This document shows positions 26,779 to 35,405 of a stretch of 64,000 nt of DNA, in pieces. The stretch comes from Butyricicoccus pullicaecorum (GTDB taxonomy: Bacteria; Bacillota; Clostridia; Oscillospirales; Butyricicoccaceae). The translations under genes and the position numbers were made by a program. The DNA is taken from positions 34,294 through 98,293 of the forward strand of contig JAGZIY010000007.1 in assembly GCA_018365995.1 (NCBI GenBank), written 5' to 3'. The stretch's first letter is position 1; each line of letters starts with the position of its first letter. The notes under the pieces were generated by a model. That model saw nothing but the letters and a program-made list of their open reading frames with translations, was not told where the DNA came from and did no database searches.

Positions 26779-28692
26779 ATGAAGAAATGGTTCGCTTCCA
26801 AAGAAGCCAAAAAAATTACAGGGATCATATTTATTTTGTGCGCAACATTGGTTGTCCAAATCATAGGATTTTCATATTTTAATGACAGATTGTATCGCAT
26901 GTCGCTCGAGCATTCTATGGATCAGGTCGAGGAACTGTCTGTTTTTGCAGAAAAGAACATTCAACTCGAAATTAACCGTTATATCCATATTCTTGAGGTC
27001 GTTGAAACACAGCTGGATCAAAAAGCGCTCATTCATTCTCAAACCATGATAGACCATCTCCGACAGGCACATCAGTCCTCCGGATTCAAAATGATGGGGC
27101 TTTCCGACCTGAACGGAAACGGTATTTGCTCCACAGGTGAAAAATATGATATCTCCTATGAAGGTATTCAGCAGCGCATACAAAATGGCGAGGTTTTCAT
27201 CTCCAATGTATTGAAAGATGGAACCGAAATGCTCATTTTCATTGCCATTCCCTTCAAATCAGAAAATCAAATCTGCGGTATCCTGTGGGGAAAATACGCA
27301 CTTATGGATATGGTAGACAATCTGAATTTTTCCGATACCTCCTACAAATATTTCCAAATCATTGATGACAAAGGCAATTACCTTCTGCCCTCCAACAAAC
27401 AGATCTCGCAGAACAAATCATCCTATGAGTCCAAAGGAACTATTTGGGATACACTCAATACCTACCATTACACAGACAGTATGTCCCCGAGTCAGCTTTA
27501 TGAGTCTATCCAAAATCGTCAGAGCGGTAACTTCTATCTAAAAAGCGATGGAAAGGGACGCTATATCAATTACCGCCCGCTTGATATCAACAACTGGTAC
27601 TTATTTTCTATTCAAGAGGAGGACGGACTGCATGCCTATGTCCATCATACCAGACAAATTGCAGTATACCTCTTTACACTGCTTGCCATTGGTCTGCTCA
27701 CGATTTTTGGCATTATTTATAACCTGATTTACAATATGTATAAAAAGCTTGCAAAGCAAAATTCCGAAGTACAAGCCATTAATGCCATGTTCCGTACCAC
27801 CCTCCAGCAAACCAAAAGCATCCCATTTGCCATTGACAAATAGCTTAAGGAATTGATTTTTTACGGGTATCCCACAAAGGATCTGATCCATCGCTGCACA
27901 TTTTCTGATATGAATCCGAATCGTATGCTAAAGAAAGGGATATTGTCACCGAGCAGTCTAGGGGAATATGCAAAGCTCTATCAAAGCGTTATCATGCAGC
28001 ATAAAAAATGTGATCCTATTGTCCTCCATTGCTGTATTGGCAGCACAAAGGCATGGATTCGTGTCCGTATTATGGAGGCAGATAATCAAACGGAGCAGAT
28101 GATCGGCGTTCTGGAGGATTATGGTGAGCAAAGAGAAAAAGAAATCCAAATTGAAAATCATCTAGATGATATCAAGAAAATCGAAAAAAAATCTCAAATC
28201 GATTTTCTGACCAAGCTATATAACCGAGAAGCCTTTGTCAAAAAGCTTGAAACTGCACTAGAGAAGGCTTGGACAAGCCATCAGACCGGTGCGCTGCTCA
28301 TTCTGGATCTCGACCATTTTAAGGAGGTCAATGACCGTATGGGGCATGGAATGGGCGATATCGTACTGCAAAAAACAGCAGACACACTTCAAAGCTTCTT
28401 CCGCATGAACGATATTGTCGGCAGGCTTGGCGGTGATGAATTTGTGGTGTTTGCACACAATATACGAAATGTCACCGCATTTGAACAGCGTATTAAAGAG
28501 CTCAACCGTCTGTTGTGCAAGGTATATCACAAGGGAGAGCAGCATGTTGAAGTCAGTGCTTCTATCGGCATTGTCCTAACGGGCAAGAACCGTTCCAGTT
28601 TCCAGACACTTTATGAAAAGGCAGACAAGGCTTTATATCAGGTCAAGCAGGCAAACCGCAATGGCTACCAGATTTATTCTGAACTTTTGTAA
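26779..28692 (+). pseudogene. Membrane sensor diguanylate cyclase (GGDEF) split by an in-frame amber codon
   Basis: Codons 1-354 encode a transmembrane helix, a Cache-like extracellular sensor (about 45-290) and a second helix. Codon 355 is TAG (27841-27843). The same frame then continues through a PAS-like region to a GGDEF domain with GGDEF at joined positions 551-555 and an RxxD inhibitory site (RMND, 542-545). The motif is intact, so the mutation looks recent. A TTG at 27853 could restart translation, but it has no proper ribosome site. The product would make c-di-GMP; as read, only the sensor half is made. Confidence 0.82.
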
Positions 28693-28716
28693 AAAAACAA
28701 AAAATGTGTACAAAAC

Positions 28717-28744
28717 GAGGCTGCCGAACAATTTCGGCAGCCTC
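28717..28744 (+). terminator. Terminator after the GGDEF gene
   Basis: GAGGCTGCCGAA pairs with TTTCGGCAGCCTC. The following tract is ATATGCGGTTTTTG, so the T-run is displaced. Confidence 0.6.
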
Positions 28745-28829
28745 ATATGCGGTTTTTGATTCCTGCAAATAAATATTTGACAATTTGCTATCCTGTGCCT
28801 ATACTAAACTTCGACAGGAGGAAACCCTT

Positions 28830-29549
28830 ATGGAATCTAACAGCAATCAAGAATACTATCTGCGCTGTGAACGGAACTATGTGTTTATGCTGCTAATGGC
28901 TGTTTCCGGCATGATGGGCGCATATACGTTTATATTACGCGGCGGTGCTTTCTGCAATGCACAGACCGCCAATATCGTTATCATGTCGATTGCCTTTGGA
29001 GAAGGCAGATGGAGAGATGGTCTATATTTTTTGATTCCCTTTGCAGCATATATCGCAGGGACATTCCTCTCCGAGGCGCTTCCCTCCGTTGTAAAGCACC
29101 ATAGTCTTGTACGATGGGATACCTTGCTCATTGCTGTCGAAACATTTGTACTGTTTCTCATTGGACTGGTTCCGCTCACCGTCCCGCACCAAATCATTCA
29201 AATCATCATCAATTTTATTGCCGCAATGCAGTTTAACACTTTCCGACAGGCAGAAGGGATTCCCATGGCAACGACCTTCTGCACCAATCACGTTCGTCAG
29301 CTTGGCGTAGCAGCCGCTAAAATTGTGCGAAAACACGATACTGCTGCTGCACGCCGCGGAAAGATTCATCTGCTTATGCTGCTGAGTTTCTTTGGCGGCG
29401 GCGTACTGCTTAGCTTTTCTGTCCAATTTTTACAGGAAAAATCCATTTGGCTGGCAATTGTCCCGCTCTTAATTATTCTTATAAATTTGATTCACGCTGA
29501 TCTTGTGAGTGAGCATGACGAACTATCTCGCACGCCGCACGGACATTGA
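28830..29549 (+). CDS. YoaK/DUF1275 family membrane protein
   Basis: The 239-residue protein has about six membrane spans and the DUF1275 pattern: SGMMGAYTFILRGGAFCNAQTANIV, given here in parts (GMMGAYTF, FCNAQTANIV), and the later FRQAEGIPMATTFCTNHVRQ. Function in the family is unknown. The start is ATG 28830, supported by ACAGGAGG 6-7 bp upstream. It stands alone between two terminators. Confidence 0.85.
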   Translation: MESNSNQEYYLRCERNYVFMLLMAVSGMMGAYTFILRGGAFCNAQTANIVIMSIAFGEGRWRDGLYFLIPFAAYIAGTFLSEALPSVVKHHSLVRWDTLLIAVETFVLFLIGLVPLTVPHQIIQIIINFIAAMQFNTFRQAEGIPMATTFCTNHVRQLGVAAAKIVRKHDTAAARRGKIHLLMLLSFFGGGVLLSFSVQFLQEKSIWLAIVPLLIILINLIHADLVSEHDELSRTPHGH

Positions 29550-29603
29550 TGACAGCTTGCAAAAACTTGTTCCATAGAAACCACTAAAATCTATCAAATT
29601 TTT

Positions 29604-29646
29604 AGCGGCGCCTCCCCCAGATCTATCCGTGGGAGGTGCCGCTTTT
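29604..29646 (+). terminator. Terminator of the YoaK-family gene
   Basis: AGCGGCGCCTCCC pairs with GGGAGGTGCCGCT and is followed by TTTCCCC, about 55 bp after the stop codon. Confidence 0.78.
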
Positions 29647-29684
29647 CCCCATTGACAAGCATTTGCCTTCATATTTTTTCTTTT

Positions 29685-30431
29685 TTAGAAATCATTTTCC
29701 TTTGCTCCTTTGGCTTTCTTCTGTAAAAATCCGTTTGCCAAAAGCGTCAGCCCGACAGACAACACAAACCAAAGCAGGGCAGCCGCTCCAAAGCGAAGCA
29801 GCAAACAAATAAAATGGTGTTCTGCCTGCCATTTGTTGTCAAAGGCATAGAATACACCGTCCATATCTGCCCCATATTCTTCATAGATGGCAGAAAGATG
29901 TTCACGCGCAGTGTCCGTCATTCCTACTTTCTGTCCAACGGGAAGCGTAATGTGCTCCCCTCTCCGGACAGCTTCTGCTGAGTCCTGTGGGATCTGTGCC
30001 ACGATGTAGGTATGACCCGGAAGTTCCAGCAGATAATATGGCAGGTAATACCAGTCAAAACCTGAAGTTTTAACCTCTGCCCGCCGGCTGCCAGTGGTTG
30101 TGCGTCCATTATAGGTGTGTGTATTATAGTGATCGACCCATGGCTTGAGACTGGAAACATCGGTTTCGACAATCCCCACAGGCTCCACAGTCACATATTC
30201 CACTGCAAAGCTGATTTCTGCAAAATCCGCTGCACTGTATAGACGGGGAATGTCTGCACCTGCAGGAAAGCCAGTAAAATCTGCCTGACCATTTTGTTCG
30301 ATATCGCGCATCGTGACCAGCGGCTGCTCTGATTGAAACAAAGATTCCGGATTCCAGTTTATGAAAAGCAGAGCGGCACAAACCAATGCAATTAAAGCGC
30401 TGAATGTTGGGATAAACGGTATTTTTTTCAT
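29685..30431 (-). CDS. Hypothetical membrane protein, paralogue A
   Basis: The 248-residue protein has an N-terminal helix (FSALIALVCAALLFINWNPE), a large extracytoplasmic part with GFPAGADIPRL, VEPVGIVETDVSSLKPW, YYLLELPGHTYIVAQIPQ and GADMDGVFYAFDNKWQ, and a second helix near the end (GAAALLWFVLSVGLTLLA). It is closely similar along its whole length to the gene at 56349-57083. Function is unknown. It borders the immunity-like cassette run. Confidence 0.75.
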   Translation of the reverse strand: MKKIPFIPTFSALIALVCAALLFINWNPESLFQSEQPLVTMRDIEQNGQADFTGFPAGADIPRLYSAADFAEISFAVEYVTVEPVGIVETDVSSLKPWVDHYNTHTYNGRTTTGSRRAEVKTSGFDWYYLPYYLLELPGHTYIVAQIPQDSAEAVRRGEHITLPVGQKVGMTDTAREHLSAIYEEYGADMDGVFYAFDNKWQAEHHFICLLLRFGAAALLWFVLSVGLTLLANGFLQKKAKGAKENDF

Positions 30432-30449
30432 TTTTCTACAAACTAGAAG

Positions 30450-30836
30450 TTATCTGTACATTGATAATTCAATGCTGTCCATATATTGTCCGAGAGACAT
30501 ATTGAATCTCTGGTAATCAGCGGTCTCAAATTCATCTGTCATCTGAGCAACACTCACATTGACAGTGTTTATCTGATTCAAAAATGTTACCATCATGGGT
30601 ACTTCTAGGATTTTTGAAAATCCTCTGACTGTCATGCTTCCCGCTTCAGTAAGTTTGATAATATCTCCTTTCGATGACACTCTTATTCTTTTATTATCAA
30701 TCAGAATTTCAATGTTATCATAATAATCAAACATTACATGAGCTGCTTTGCATATTTGTTCCCAACCAACTGCGTATGTCAGATTCCATCTGGATAATAA
30801 CCAGCCGTTCTCTTCCTTTACTGTAATCAATAGCAT
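30450..30836 (-). CDS. Hypothetical protein, immunity-like (128 aa)
   Basis: This is a small cytoplasmic protein with no recognised family (VKEENGWLLSRWNLTYAVGW at the start, TADYQRFNMSLGQYMDSIEL at the end). It is placed between two palindrome-module copies (half copy 30439-30451, full copy 30856-30902). The layout matches its neighbours, so an immunity or similar accessory role is inferred. Confidence 0.6.
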   Translation of the reverse strand: MLLITVKEENGWLLSRWNLTYAVGWEQICKAAHVMFDYYDNIEILIDNKRIRVSSKGDIIKLTEAGSMTVRGFSKILEVPMMVTFLNQINTVNVSVAQMTDEFETADYQRFNMSLGQYMDSIELSMYR

Positions 30837-30855
30837 TTTCCATTTCCCCTAACCT

Positions 30856-30902
30856 CAAAATTTTGATTTTCTGCTTTACAACTTTCCTCCAAAATAGAAA
30901 TT
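30856..30902 (-). repeat. Intergenic palindrome module, copy 3
   Basis: On the plus strand it reads AAAATTTTGATTTTCTGC, TTTACAACTTTCCTCC, AAAATAGAAATT. It overlaps the stop codon of the XRE-regulator gene. Confidence 0.72.
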
Positions 30903-31365
30903 ATTTTTCTGCTAACGATTTTCCAACAACATAAACTCCAACCAGCATTTCTCCAATTGACAATCCCAATAGCGAACCGGAAATAAATTCCTTAAAATCT
31001 GAACCTCCAACCGCATATGAAATTACCTGTAATGCAATGCCCATTACAATAAGCATCATTCCATATAACATATTTTTTTGCTTTTCTAATTCTTGTGTTC
31101 TTCTTAACAAATCTAAAATCTGCTCATTATCATAAGGGCGAACGCTCTGTTCTTGGGATATTTCTCCATCTATGAGTTCTGCCACTGTAACTTCAAGTTC
31201 TTGACATAAACTTTTTACAATGGAATAATCTGGCATACACTTGCCAGTTTCCCACTTAGAAATCGTCTTATTGGAAACCCCAAGCTTCTCTGCTAATTGT
31301 TCCTGCGTTAGATTTTTCTGTTTTCTCTTGAACGCTATAAATTTTCCTATAACGAATTGATTCAT
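30901..31365 (-). CDS. XRE-family HTH regulator with C-terminal membrane helices
   Basis: The 154-residue protein begins with an XRE helix-turn-helix (KRKQKNLTQEQLAEKLG, VSNKTISKWETGKCMPDYS). It ends with two hydrophobic helices (MLYGMMLIVMGIALQVISYA, ISGSLLGLSIGEMLVGVYVV), so it is a membrane-attached regulator type common in Firmicutes. The start is ATG 31365 (MNQFVIGKFIAF), because GGAGAAAT lies just upstream. Confidence 0.85.
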   Translation of the reverse strand: MNQFVIGKFIAFKRKQKNLTQEQLAEKLGVSNKTISKWETGKCMPDYSIVKSLCQELEVTVAELIDGEISQEQSVRPYDNEQILDLLRRTQELEKQKNMLYGMMLIVMGIALQVISYAVGGSDFKEFISGSLLGLSIGEMLVGVYVVGKSLAEK

Positions 31366-31492
31366 ATGTATTTCTCCATTCATTTCATAATATAACGGTA
31401 CTTCTTTCATGATTGAAATAAAATCCCTTATAAGTAGAATATAGGTGGAATCCCTATAAAATAGCGAAATACTCCATAGAAGGCTCAACAGA

Positions 31493-31537
31493 AAATTCAA
31501 ATTTTCTACTGAGTCAACTCTCTGTTACACCAGAGGT
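31493..31537 (-). repeat. Intergenic palindrome module, copy 4
   Basis: The left arm AAATTCAAATTTTCTAC, the middle TGAGTCAACTCTCTG and a diverged right arm TTACACCAGAGGTT match the module consensus position by position. Confidence 0.6.
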
Positions 31538-31540
31538 TCA

Positions 31541-31840
31541 TCAGTCGAAATACTTAAAATCAAATCCTTCTTCAGGCTCACCAATTTCATACCCCAAAGC
31601 TTCTGTCAATCTTTTTTTCAGCAGACAATACCATTCTTCCCAAATATCATCAGGCATGGTTCCGGCAATCTGTATCCCGCTTGGCTCCACAGATGCCCAC
31701 AAGTCTATATCTTTCCCGCTCCAGTGCGAGTCATTCTCACGTCCGTTCCAATAAGGCATTATTTCATATACTCTGCTGATTTTCTCCCAAGCTTTTTCAG
31801 GGATACTATAATGAATGTTCAAATTTATATCGTGATACAT
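31541..31840 (-). CDS. Hypothetical protein, immunity-like (99 aa)
   Basis: This is a small acidic Trp-rich protein (SIPEKAWEKISRVYEIMPYW, IWEEWYCLLKKRLTEALGYE, ending DFKYFD) without a recognised family. It lies between module copies 4 and 5. Composition and context resemble toxin-immunity proteins; this is inference. Confidence 0.6.
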   Translation of the reverse strand: MYHDINLNIHYSIPEKAWEKISRVYEIMPYWNGRENDSHWSGKDIDLWASVEPSGIQIAGTMPDDIWEEWYCLLKKRLTEALGYEIGEPEEGFDFKYFD

Positions 31841-31860
31841 AGAACATTTCTCCTATAAGC

Positions 31861-31911
31861 TTTCGATTTTCTGTTTCCTTAACGGTTCTCCTGTTTTGCT
31901 GTTCAAATTTC
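31861..31911 (-). repeat. Intergenic palindrome module, copy 5 (diverged)
   Basis: TTTCGATTTTCTGTTTCC is followed by TAACGGTTCTCCTG and GCTGTTCAAATTTC. The left arm is clear and the right arm is diverged or rearranged. Confidence 0.5.
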
Positions 31912-31960
31912 TGTTATAACTGCATCAAATTCCAATTTATGCCACGCCTCTCAACAAGCA

Positions 31961-32236
31961 TCATCGCCTTTTGAAAAAGAGGAGAAAAATCATAACCCCT
32001 GCCAAGACAAGCAACCAGACTGCACTTGTCCAATTTTTATGTTGTATTGCCATCTTGAAATCTATAATCCACCCGAACGTAAATAAGATAAGTGAAGCGA
32101 GCAAAAATAATATGCCAAATCCAGTACCATAGCGAAAACAAAAATCAGGATATGCAGCGTCTGAAGCAATCACAAACAGAAGCAAGCCGAACCCAATCAA
32201 AGATGTGATGATTGCTATTTTTGTCAGTTTATTCAT
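31961..32236 (-). CDS. Small membrane protein (91 aa)
   Basis: Three hydrophobic helices (IAIITSLIGFGLLLFVIA, GILFLLASLILFTFGWII, AVWLLVLAGVMIFLLFF) end in Lys/Arg. No family was recognised. The start is taken as ATG 32236 (MNKLTKIA), which removes most of the overlap with the acetyltransferase gene upstream. Confidence 0.6.
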   Translation of the reverse strand: MNKLTKIAIITSLIGFGLLLFVIASDAAYPDFCFRYGTGFGILFLLASLILFTFGWIIDFKMAIQHKNWTSAVWLLVLAGVMIFLLFFKRR

Positions 32237-32253
32237 CGGATATCTCTCTAATG

Positions 32254-32676
32254 TCACCTTTCCCAAAGCATCGTATATTCTTTTTCTCCGGTGTCTTCGT
32301 CCACTCCTTCTGCGCAGATGGAAAATCCCTCTCTATGATAAAATGCAGCTGCTTTTGTATTTTTCTGGTATACATTGAGAGAAAGCGTATCACATTTCTG
32401 TTTTACATAGGTCAGAAGCTGCTTACCAATTCCACAGGAACGGTAATTTTTGTCTACAAAAATCCCTGCAATATATCCATTCATCATTCCAATAAATCCC
32501 TGTATGCTTCCATCTGTATCATAGACAAAAATCTTTGCCTGTAATAATGCTTGCTGCACATCGGTAAAACGAGAACACCAGTATGTCTCAGGTATAAAAG
32601 AATGTGCGTCTTGATTGCCGGAAAGCCACAGCCTCATGACTTGCTCGGTATCTGCGTTCTGAAATTCTCGAATCAT
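32254..32676 (-). CDS. GNAT-family N-acetyltransferase
   Basis: The 140-residue acetyltransferase has the acetyl-CoA loop NYRSCGIGKQLLTYVKQ and the following LSLNVYQKNTKAAAFYHREG, with a C-terminal YTMLWER. The start at 32676 (MIREFQNADTEQV) is supported by GAGGAGG. It is different in sequence from the GNAT at 22531-22974. Confidence 0.88.
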   Translation of the reverse strand: MIREFQNADTEQVMRLWLSGNQDAHSFIPETYWCSRFTDVQQALLQAKIFVYDTDGSIQGFIGMMNGYIAGIFVDKNYRSCGIGKQLLTYVKQKCDTLSLNVYQKNTKAAAFYHREGFSICAEGVDEDTGEKEYTMLWER

Positions 32677-32836
32677 CTTTTTCCTCCTCTTTTGCACAAA
32701 AACATCTAACTGAAATTTGAGCAGTCACACCCGTCACAAAAAATATGCGGCGTGCTTTTGTGACCGTATTTTGTGTAATCAGGCAATAAAAAAATCTGAC
32801 CAGCCTTTTAACTTTTTATCAGTCCATACCAATGAA

Positions 32837-33478
32837 TTACACGCTCACCTTGCTCCGTGATTCCTCCTGTTTGACAACTCCGTCAGCTTTCCTAATCCAA
32901 TCATCAAGAAACTTCATCTCGTCTGGTGTATGAAACCAATGCGCTCCATTTTCCATAACTGTGAGTTCTGCATCAATTTGTTTCGTGAATTCAAATATTG
33001 TTTCATAAGAGGTTAAGTGATCCTTTTGTCCATACAGAATATGGGTTGGAATTTTCCATGTAACAGGATTTTCTCTTACATAGCAAAGGTATTCCCACGA
33101 AAGTATTTGTCCAAAGCCTGTTGGGATTTCCTTTTTCTCTCTTAATTCCGTCTCTGTAACCTTCGCCTCAGCCATCATATCTATAATGAGCCTTTCCATA
33201 TCGACAACTGGCGAAATAAAATATGCCTTCTCTATGTTCTGATTGGATAAGGCGTTGAGCGCAAAATAAGCACCTATACTATTCGCAATCAGCTGAACGG
33301 ATTTACAGTCCTTACAAGCCGCCTGAAAAAGCAACGGGAATTCTTCTTTTGCTTCCCATGGAAACTGCGCAGTATATTCAAGACCAATCACATCGCAATC
33401 TCTAAAAAGCGATGTGTAATGTGCTGCTTCCTGTGTATCTCCACCTTTTCCATGTATATAAATCACAGTTTTATTCAT
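32837..33478 (-). CDS. Alpha/beta hydrolase
   Basis: The 213-residue hydrolase has the oxyanion segment IYIHGKGGD, a nucleophile elbow ANSIGAYFALNAL (Ser), the acid YGQKDHLT and the catalytic His in ENGAHWFHTPDE. The substrate is unknown; an esterase or peptidase role fits. Its ribosome site TAGGAG comes from the palindrome-type module at 33492-33530. Confidence 0.85.
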   Translation of the reverse strand: MNKTVIYIHGKGGDTQEAAHYTSLFRDCDVIGLEYTAQFPWEAKEEFPLLFQAACKDCKSVQLIANSIGAYFALNALSNQNIEKAYFISPVVDMERLIIDMMAEAKVTETELREKKEIPTGFGQILSWEYLCYVRENPVTWKIPTHILYGQKDHLTSYETIFEFTKQIDAELTVMENGAHWFHTPDEMKFLDDWIRKADGVVKQEESRSKVSV

Positions 33479-33491
33479 ATCAACAAATCTC

Positions 33492-33530
33492 CTAAATTTT
33501 CAGTTTTTTCCTGTTATTTTCTCGTTTATT
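33492..33530 (-). repeat. Intergenic palindrome module, copy 6 (diverged)
   Basis: CTAAATTTTCAGTTTTTTCC is followed by TGTTATTTTCTCGTTTATTCG. It fills the gap between the WapI-like and hydrolase genes and provides the latter's ribosome site. Confidence 0.45.
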
Positions 33531-33954
33531 CGTCGTATAAATAGGAAATTCTCACATCTTTTTTATAATCATCAAATAAGGATTTTGCAAAGCACTTGAG
33601 ATAGGTTTGGTCAAATTCATTTTCAAAGGTCAGCTCGTGTTCACAGTCATTTACATGATGATAGATGCTCCCCTTGACATGAATATGCCCTCTGCCGCAA
33701 ACAGTAAACTCCAGATAACTATCACCATACGGCCCCTCCAATCTCGCATAACCTCCCAGTGTTTCATACAATCTATTGAGAGATGCGGCAAAACCTGCAA
33801 GTCCATAAACATCAATATCCATCATGGAGTCAACAGAAAACCCATAACTAACTACCTTGAGATGCAGACTCATACTGAGCGGAAAGGAAAGATCCGTTTC
33901 ATAGACCATCGGATCAAATTCTAAGAGGAAGTTTTCTGCTTCTAATCTATACAT
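33526..33954 (-). CDS. WapI-like immunity protein
   Basis: The 142-residue protein resembles the WapI-type immunity family in its C-terminal half: GDSYLEFTVCGRGHIHVKG, HELTFENEFDQTYLKCFAK and a final DYKKDVRISYLYDE. Such proteins protect from the CdiA/WapA-type tRNA nuclease toxins. No toxin is present here. The family call rests on remembered pattern, so confidence is moderate. Confidence 0.65.
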   Translation of the reverse strand: MYRLEAENFLLEFDPMVYETDLSFPLSMSLHLKVVSYGFSVDSMMDIDVYGLAGFAASLNRLYETLGGYARLEGPYGDSYLEFTVCGRGHIHVKGSIYHHVNDCEHELTFENEFDQTYLKCFAKSLFDDYKKDVRISYLYDE

Positions 33955-33962
33955 GATAATCC

Positions 33963-34003
33963 CTCCATTTTCTACTTTGCCAATTCTTCGCTAAACCAGA
34001 ATT
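33963..34003 (-). repeat. Intergenic palindrome module, copy 7
   Basis: CTCCATTTTCTACTTTGCC is followed by AATTCTTCGCTAAACCAGAATTT. The right arm and middle are nearly identical to copy 2. It carries the GGAGGG ribosome site of the WapI-like gene. Confidence 0.75.
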
Positions 34004-34013
34004 TACTATCATG

Positions 34014-34277
34014 CTATCCTTCTTTGATTCTCCCTTGCACACTCCAATACGATGCATTATTTTTAGAGATTCGGATTTGTCGCATTCCACCTAATTCACG
34101 GGCACCAAAGGCCATCCTATCAAGAGTATAATTTCCATTGCCAAAGATATCTTCTTGGTTAACTACATAATAGGTATCTTTATCAAATCTCCAAGACACC
34201 ACAGTTCCAATTTTTAATCGAAGAAATTCTTCATCGGTCATGTTTACACCTGATTTCAATATAGATTTCCAATCCAC
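34014..34277 (-). CDS. Hypothetical protein (87 aa)
   Basis: This is a small protein with beta-rich composition (TVVSWRFDKDTYYVVNQEDI, RQIRISKNNASYWSVQGRIK) and no recognised family. It is the outermost gene of the cassette run next to the CRISPR array. Confidence 0.55.
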   Translation of the reverse strand: MDWKSILKSGVNMTDEEFLRLKIGTVVSWRFDKDTYYVVNQEDIFGNGNYTLDRMAFGARELGGMRQIRISKNNASYWSVQGRIKEG

Positions 34278-34435
34278 ACACTTTTAACATGAAATATTTT
34301 TATTTATAACATGCAAAATCTGCAATTTCAAGTCTTTCATCGCAGACTATTCTTCATTCCTGTACATATACGCTGTCTCATACAGAGATGCCCTTTCTCC
34401 TGCTGCATATATGATAAAAGGGTTGGAGGAAATCC

Positions 34436-35196
34436 GTAGTCACCCCGCGTATGCGGGGAAAAGTCAAAGAGCAGCTTGCAGAAGCACAGACAACCAGGAT
34501 CACCCCCGCGCATGTGGGGAAAAGGATGGCGTCTCTTAGGTAGGTGTATCCACGCAAGGATCACCCCCGCGCATGCGGGGAAAAGATCGGGATAAATCGT
34601 ACTTTACACCCAATCAAAGGATCACCCCCGCGCATGCGGGGAAAAGGTCAGATACGCTCTCAGGGCAGCGGGACACACAGGATCACCCCCGCGCATGCGG
34701 GGAAAAGTTGTGATTCTATTATATTCTCCATTTCAGAGAAGGATCACCCCCGCGCATGCGGGGAAAAGCCGAATACCTGAGCCTCGCCGAATACCCGAGC
34801 GTGGATCACCCCCGCGCATGCGGGGAAAAGTTCGCTTGTACTTGATCATCAGTCCAATCGGAGGGATCACCCCCGCGCATGCGGGGAAAAGCCAGTGTTC
34901 CTACTATGTCGAATTTTCCTGAAAGGATCACCCCCGCGCATGCGGGGAAAAGCCATGATTTCATGCACTCCAATCACAAAACAAGGGATCACCCCCGCGC
35001 ATGCGGGGAAAAGTTCGGTTTTTCTTGACTGGGGCGCGGTCACCCGGGATCACCCCCGCGCATGCGGGGAAAAGATCATATCACCGCGATTCTTGCAGAT
35101 CGGGCAAGGATCACCCCCGCGCATGCGGGGAAAAGTGATTTACAGCAACGAGGACAAGACAAAGGCGGGGATCACCCCCGCGCATGCGGGGAAAAG
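34436..35196 (-). CRISPR. Type I-E CRISPR array, 13 repeats and 12 spacers
   Basis: Repeats are 28 bp. In the transcribed (minus) orientation they read CTTTTCCCCGCATGCGC plus GGGGGTGATCC, with GGTGATCC as the crRNA 5' handle. Repeats start at 34436, 34497, 34558, 34619, 34680, 34741, 34803, 34864, 34925, 34986, 35047, 35108 and 35169. Spacers are 33 bp, one of 34. The two leftmost repeats carry mutations (34436 several, 34497 one), marking the old, leader-distal end. Transcription should therefore run right to left from the cas2 side. Orientation is inferred from the repeat form and trailer decay. Confidence 0.97.
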
Positions 35197-35229
35197 ACTT
35201 TTTAGTTAATGAAAGCGCATCGATCACAG

Positions 35230-35377
35230 AAGTCATCTCTACATATGCGGAGATAATCTTTACAATGAAAAAAGTTGTCATATAGCAGATTCTCCCTGTA
35301 TATACAGGGAAAAAGCAGCTGCAAACTTGCCATTCACCTAAACCATTATGGATCACCCATGTGTATACAGAGAAAAG
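35230..35377 (-). repeat. Three decayed CRISPR repeats between the array and cas2
   Basis: Repeat-like units at 35230-35257, about 35288-35315 and 35350-35377 keep the 61-62 bp array period. The outermost still has the perfect GGTGATCC handle. The middle one has lost the sequence but kept a perfect palindromic stem (CCCTGTATATACAGGG). They sit where the leader should be, so they are either fossil repeats or a crRNA-like regulatory unit. Confidence 0.75.
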
Positions 35378-35405
35378 GCTAAAAGTCCCATACTCCTTAT
35401 AAAGA

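Noticed and set aside
26779..28692. Programmed stop-codon readthrough or TAG recoding (pyrrolysine)
   Set aside because: No readthrough signal is visible and GGDEF proteins are not known Pyl proteins; a plain nonsense mutation is simpler.
22136..34277. Chromosomal integron with attC sites
   Set aside because: The palindromes separate single genes as attC sites do, but the GTTRRRY/RYYYAAC core sites are not evident and no integrase gene is in the window.
34544..35209. Open frames rich in repeated ITPAHAGK-type peptides across the CRISPR array
   Set aside because: They are translations of the CRISPR repeats and have no ribosome sites.
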